Below, in pieces: positions 25,194 to 26,083 of a DNA stretch of 26,083 nt. Each line of letters opens with the position of its first letter. Position 1 is the first letter of the stretch. A program made the translations under genes and the position numbers. This DNA comes from JBEICQ01 sp040383885 (GTDB lineage Bacteria; Bacteroidota; Bacteroidia; UBA4408): assembly GCA_040383885.1 (NCBI GenBank), contig JBEICQ010000018.1, positions 1-26,083 on the forward strand. Reading direction: 5' to 3'. Under the pieces are notes generated by a model. That model worked only from the letters and a program-made list of their open reading frames with translations. It was not told the origin of the DNA and did no database searches.

Positions 25194-26083
25194 TCAGTCA
25201 ACCGTGGCGGAGGCTGGCATCTGCCCTGGAATGGGCGGAACCGCCACGCCCGCCGCGCGGTATTCATGCAGCTTGTTGCGCAAGGTACGAATGGAAATAC
25301 CCAGCATTTCCGCCGCCCGCGTGCGATTGCCCAGGCAATGGGAGAGAGTTTCCAGAATTAACTCCTGCTCCACCTCCTCCATCCGGCGCCCAACCAGCGC
25401 CGCAGCGTTGCGGGGCGCGGGCGACGTGGCCGCAGCTTGTGCCGGCGCCATTGGTACCGGTGAAGCTTCTGGCATGGCAGCCGTGATCGGGGCGGCCATG
25501 GCAGCCACGCTACTGGGCGTCATCAATTCAATGGCATCGGCACCAATCGCGCTGCCTTCGGCCAAAAGCACGGCGCGATGAATGGCATTTTCCAATTCGC
25601 GCACATTGCCGGGCCAGGGATGACGCAGCAGCATGGCTTCAGCTTCAGGCGTCAGCAGGCGATGGGGCAAGCCATTGGCCTGGGCATAGCGTTCAGCGAA
25701 ATAGCGCGCGAGAGGCGGGATATCAGCCAGCCTTTCACGGAGCGCTGGAATGCGCAGCCGCACCACGGCCAGGCGGAAGTAAAGGTCTTCGCGGAAGCGC
25801 CCCTTGGCGACTTCTACCTGAAGATCACGATGCGTGGCGGCCAGGATACGCACATCAATGCGAATGGGCGCGCCACCGCCCAGGCGATCTATTTCGCGTT
25901 CCTGGATGGCGCGCAGGATCTTGGCCTGAAGGCGGGGGTCCATTTCGCCGATTTCATCGAGCAATAGGGTGCCGCCATTCGCTTGTTCAAACTTACCCTT
26001 GCGCGCGGCGACCGCGCCGGAAAAGGCTCCCTTTTCGTGGCCGAATAATTCGCTTTCCAGCAGCGCTTCAGGCAGCGCCGCGC
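25194..26083 (-). CDS. flbD: FlbD-like sigma-54-dependent flagellar activator, 5' partial
   Basis: This is the C-terminal ~296 residues of a sigma-54 activator running off the right end. The visible part opens with 'AALPEALLESELFGHEKG' and the sigma-54 contact loop as 'GAFSGA', then Walker B 'GGTLLLDEIGEM', arginine-finger region 'RFREDLYFRLAVVRLRIPAL' and 'WPGNVRELENAIHRAVLLAE'. After an Ala/Pro-rich linker comes a Fis-type helix-turn-helix ('RAAEMLGISIRTLRNKLHEY'). The stop lies 5 bases before flhA. In Caulobacter and relatives flbD lies directly before flhA and controls late flagellar genes, which supports FlbD; the N-terminal region that would confirm it is outside the window. The codons are strongly GC-ending, as in flhA and unlike everything left of 23,935. 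Confidence 0.8.
   Translation of the reverse strand, partial: AALPEALLESELFGHEKGAFSGAVAARKGKFEQANGGTLLLDEIGEMDPRLQAKILRAIQEREIDRLGGGAPIRIDVRILAATHRDLQVEVAKGRFREDLYFRLAVVRLRIPALRERLADIPPLARYFAERYAQANGLPHRLLTPEAEAMLLRHPWPGNVRELENAIHRAVLLAEGSAIGADAIELMTPSSVAAMAAPITAAMPEASPVPMAPAQAAATSPAPRNAAALVGRRMEEVEQELILETLSHCLGNRTRAAEMLGISIRTLRNKLHEYRAAGVAVPPIPGQMPASATVD

Noticed and set aside
24436..25486. Long plus-strand open frames (200 and 281 codons) opposite flhA/flbD
   Set aside because: They lie antisense to well-recognised genes in GC-rich DNA, where stop codons are rare, and their translations are low-complexity Arg/Ser/Pro-rich without family features.
20207..26083. The two sigma-54 activators as paralogues of one regulatory system
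   Set aside because: They differ in contact loop (GSFTGA against GAFSGA), codon use and neighbourhood, and lie on opposite sides of the chimera junction.

Overview
The window is two unrelated pieces of genome joined in one sequence. From about position 130 to 23,935 it is a Bacteroidota chromosome, probably of the Sphingobacteriia/Chitinophagia type. The evidence is two proteins with type IX secretion (T9SS) sorting tails, exosortase-like and SecG/LptE neighbourhoods typical of that phylum, promoters of the -33 TTTG / -7 TAnnTTTG type, few Shine-Dalgarno sequences and moderate GC. From about 23,940 to the right end it is GC-rich alphaproteobacterial DNA carrying flagellar genes in the flbD-flhA order known from Caulobacter. 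The two pieces meet inside one open frame, so the 1,257-residue FlhA-peptidase 'fusion' is best read as an assembly or library chimera. The first ~128 bases are (CT)n and CA-rich low-complexity sequence that cuts off a choice-of-anchor L gene; this is probably a contig-end artefact.

Layout, left to right. (1) 129-518, minus: truncated choice-of-anchor L protein. (2) 673-11,771, minus: ten tightly packed genes read from yggS leftwards: yggS, an EamA transporter, hutI, an ABM monooxygenase-like protein, a large secreted TolB-propeller/outer-membrane-barrel protein, a half-size TauE/SafE permease, a POT peptide transporter, a periplasmic thioredoxin and two T9SS cargo proteins. Several junctions overlap as ATGA or TGATG, and the run ends at a clear intrinsic terminator at 622-650. 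(3) 11,835-16,009, plus: rarA, an unknown lipoprotein and a DUF5723-like outer-membrane protein, each overlapping the next. (4) 15,980-18,289, minus: an exosortase-family transpeptidase, a small membrane partner and glyA. (5) 18,345 to about 23,937, minus: M16 peptidase fragment, sigma-54 activator, LptE-like lipoprotein, TPR-like protein and secG, ending in a terminator at 18,290-18,321 whose U-tract touches the exosortase start codon. (6) About 23,938-26,083, minus: foreign flhA 5' part and flbD-like 3' part.

The Bacteroidota part is dominated by envelope work: protein export (SecG), LPS transport (LptE), two different C-terminal sorting routes (T9SS cargo and an exosortase), outer-membrane barrels, surface lipoproteins and periplasmic peptidase/thioredoxin functions. 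These are interleaved with housekeeping metabolism (glyA, hutI, yggS) and replication repair (rarA). The divergent yggS/rarA promoters appear to be interleaved and to abut their start codons, suggesting leaderless mRNAs. No tRNA, rRNA, CRISPR array or insertion sequence was seen. No intergenic stretch within the Bacteroidota or alphaproteobacterial parts exceeds about 160 bases.
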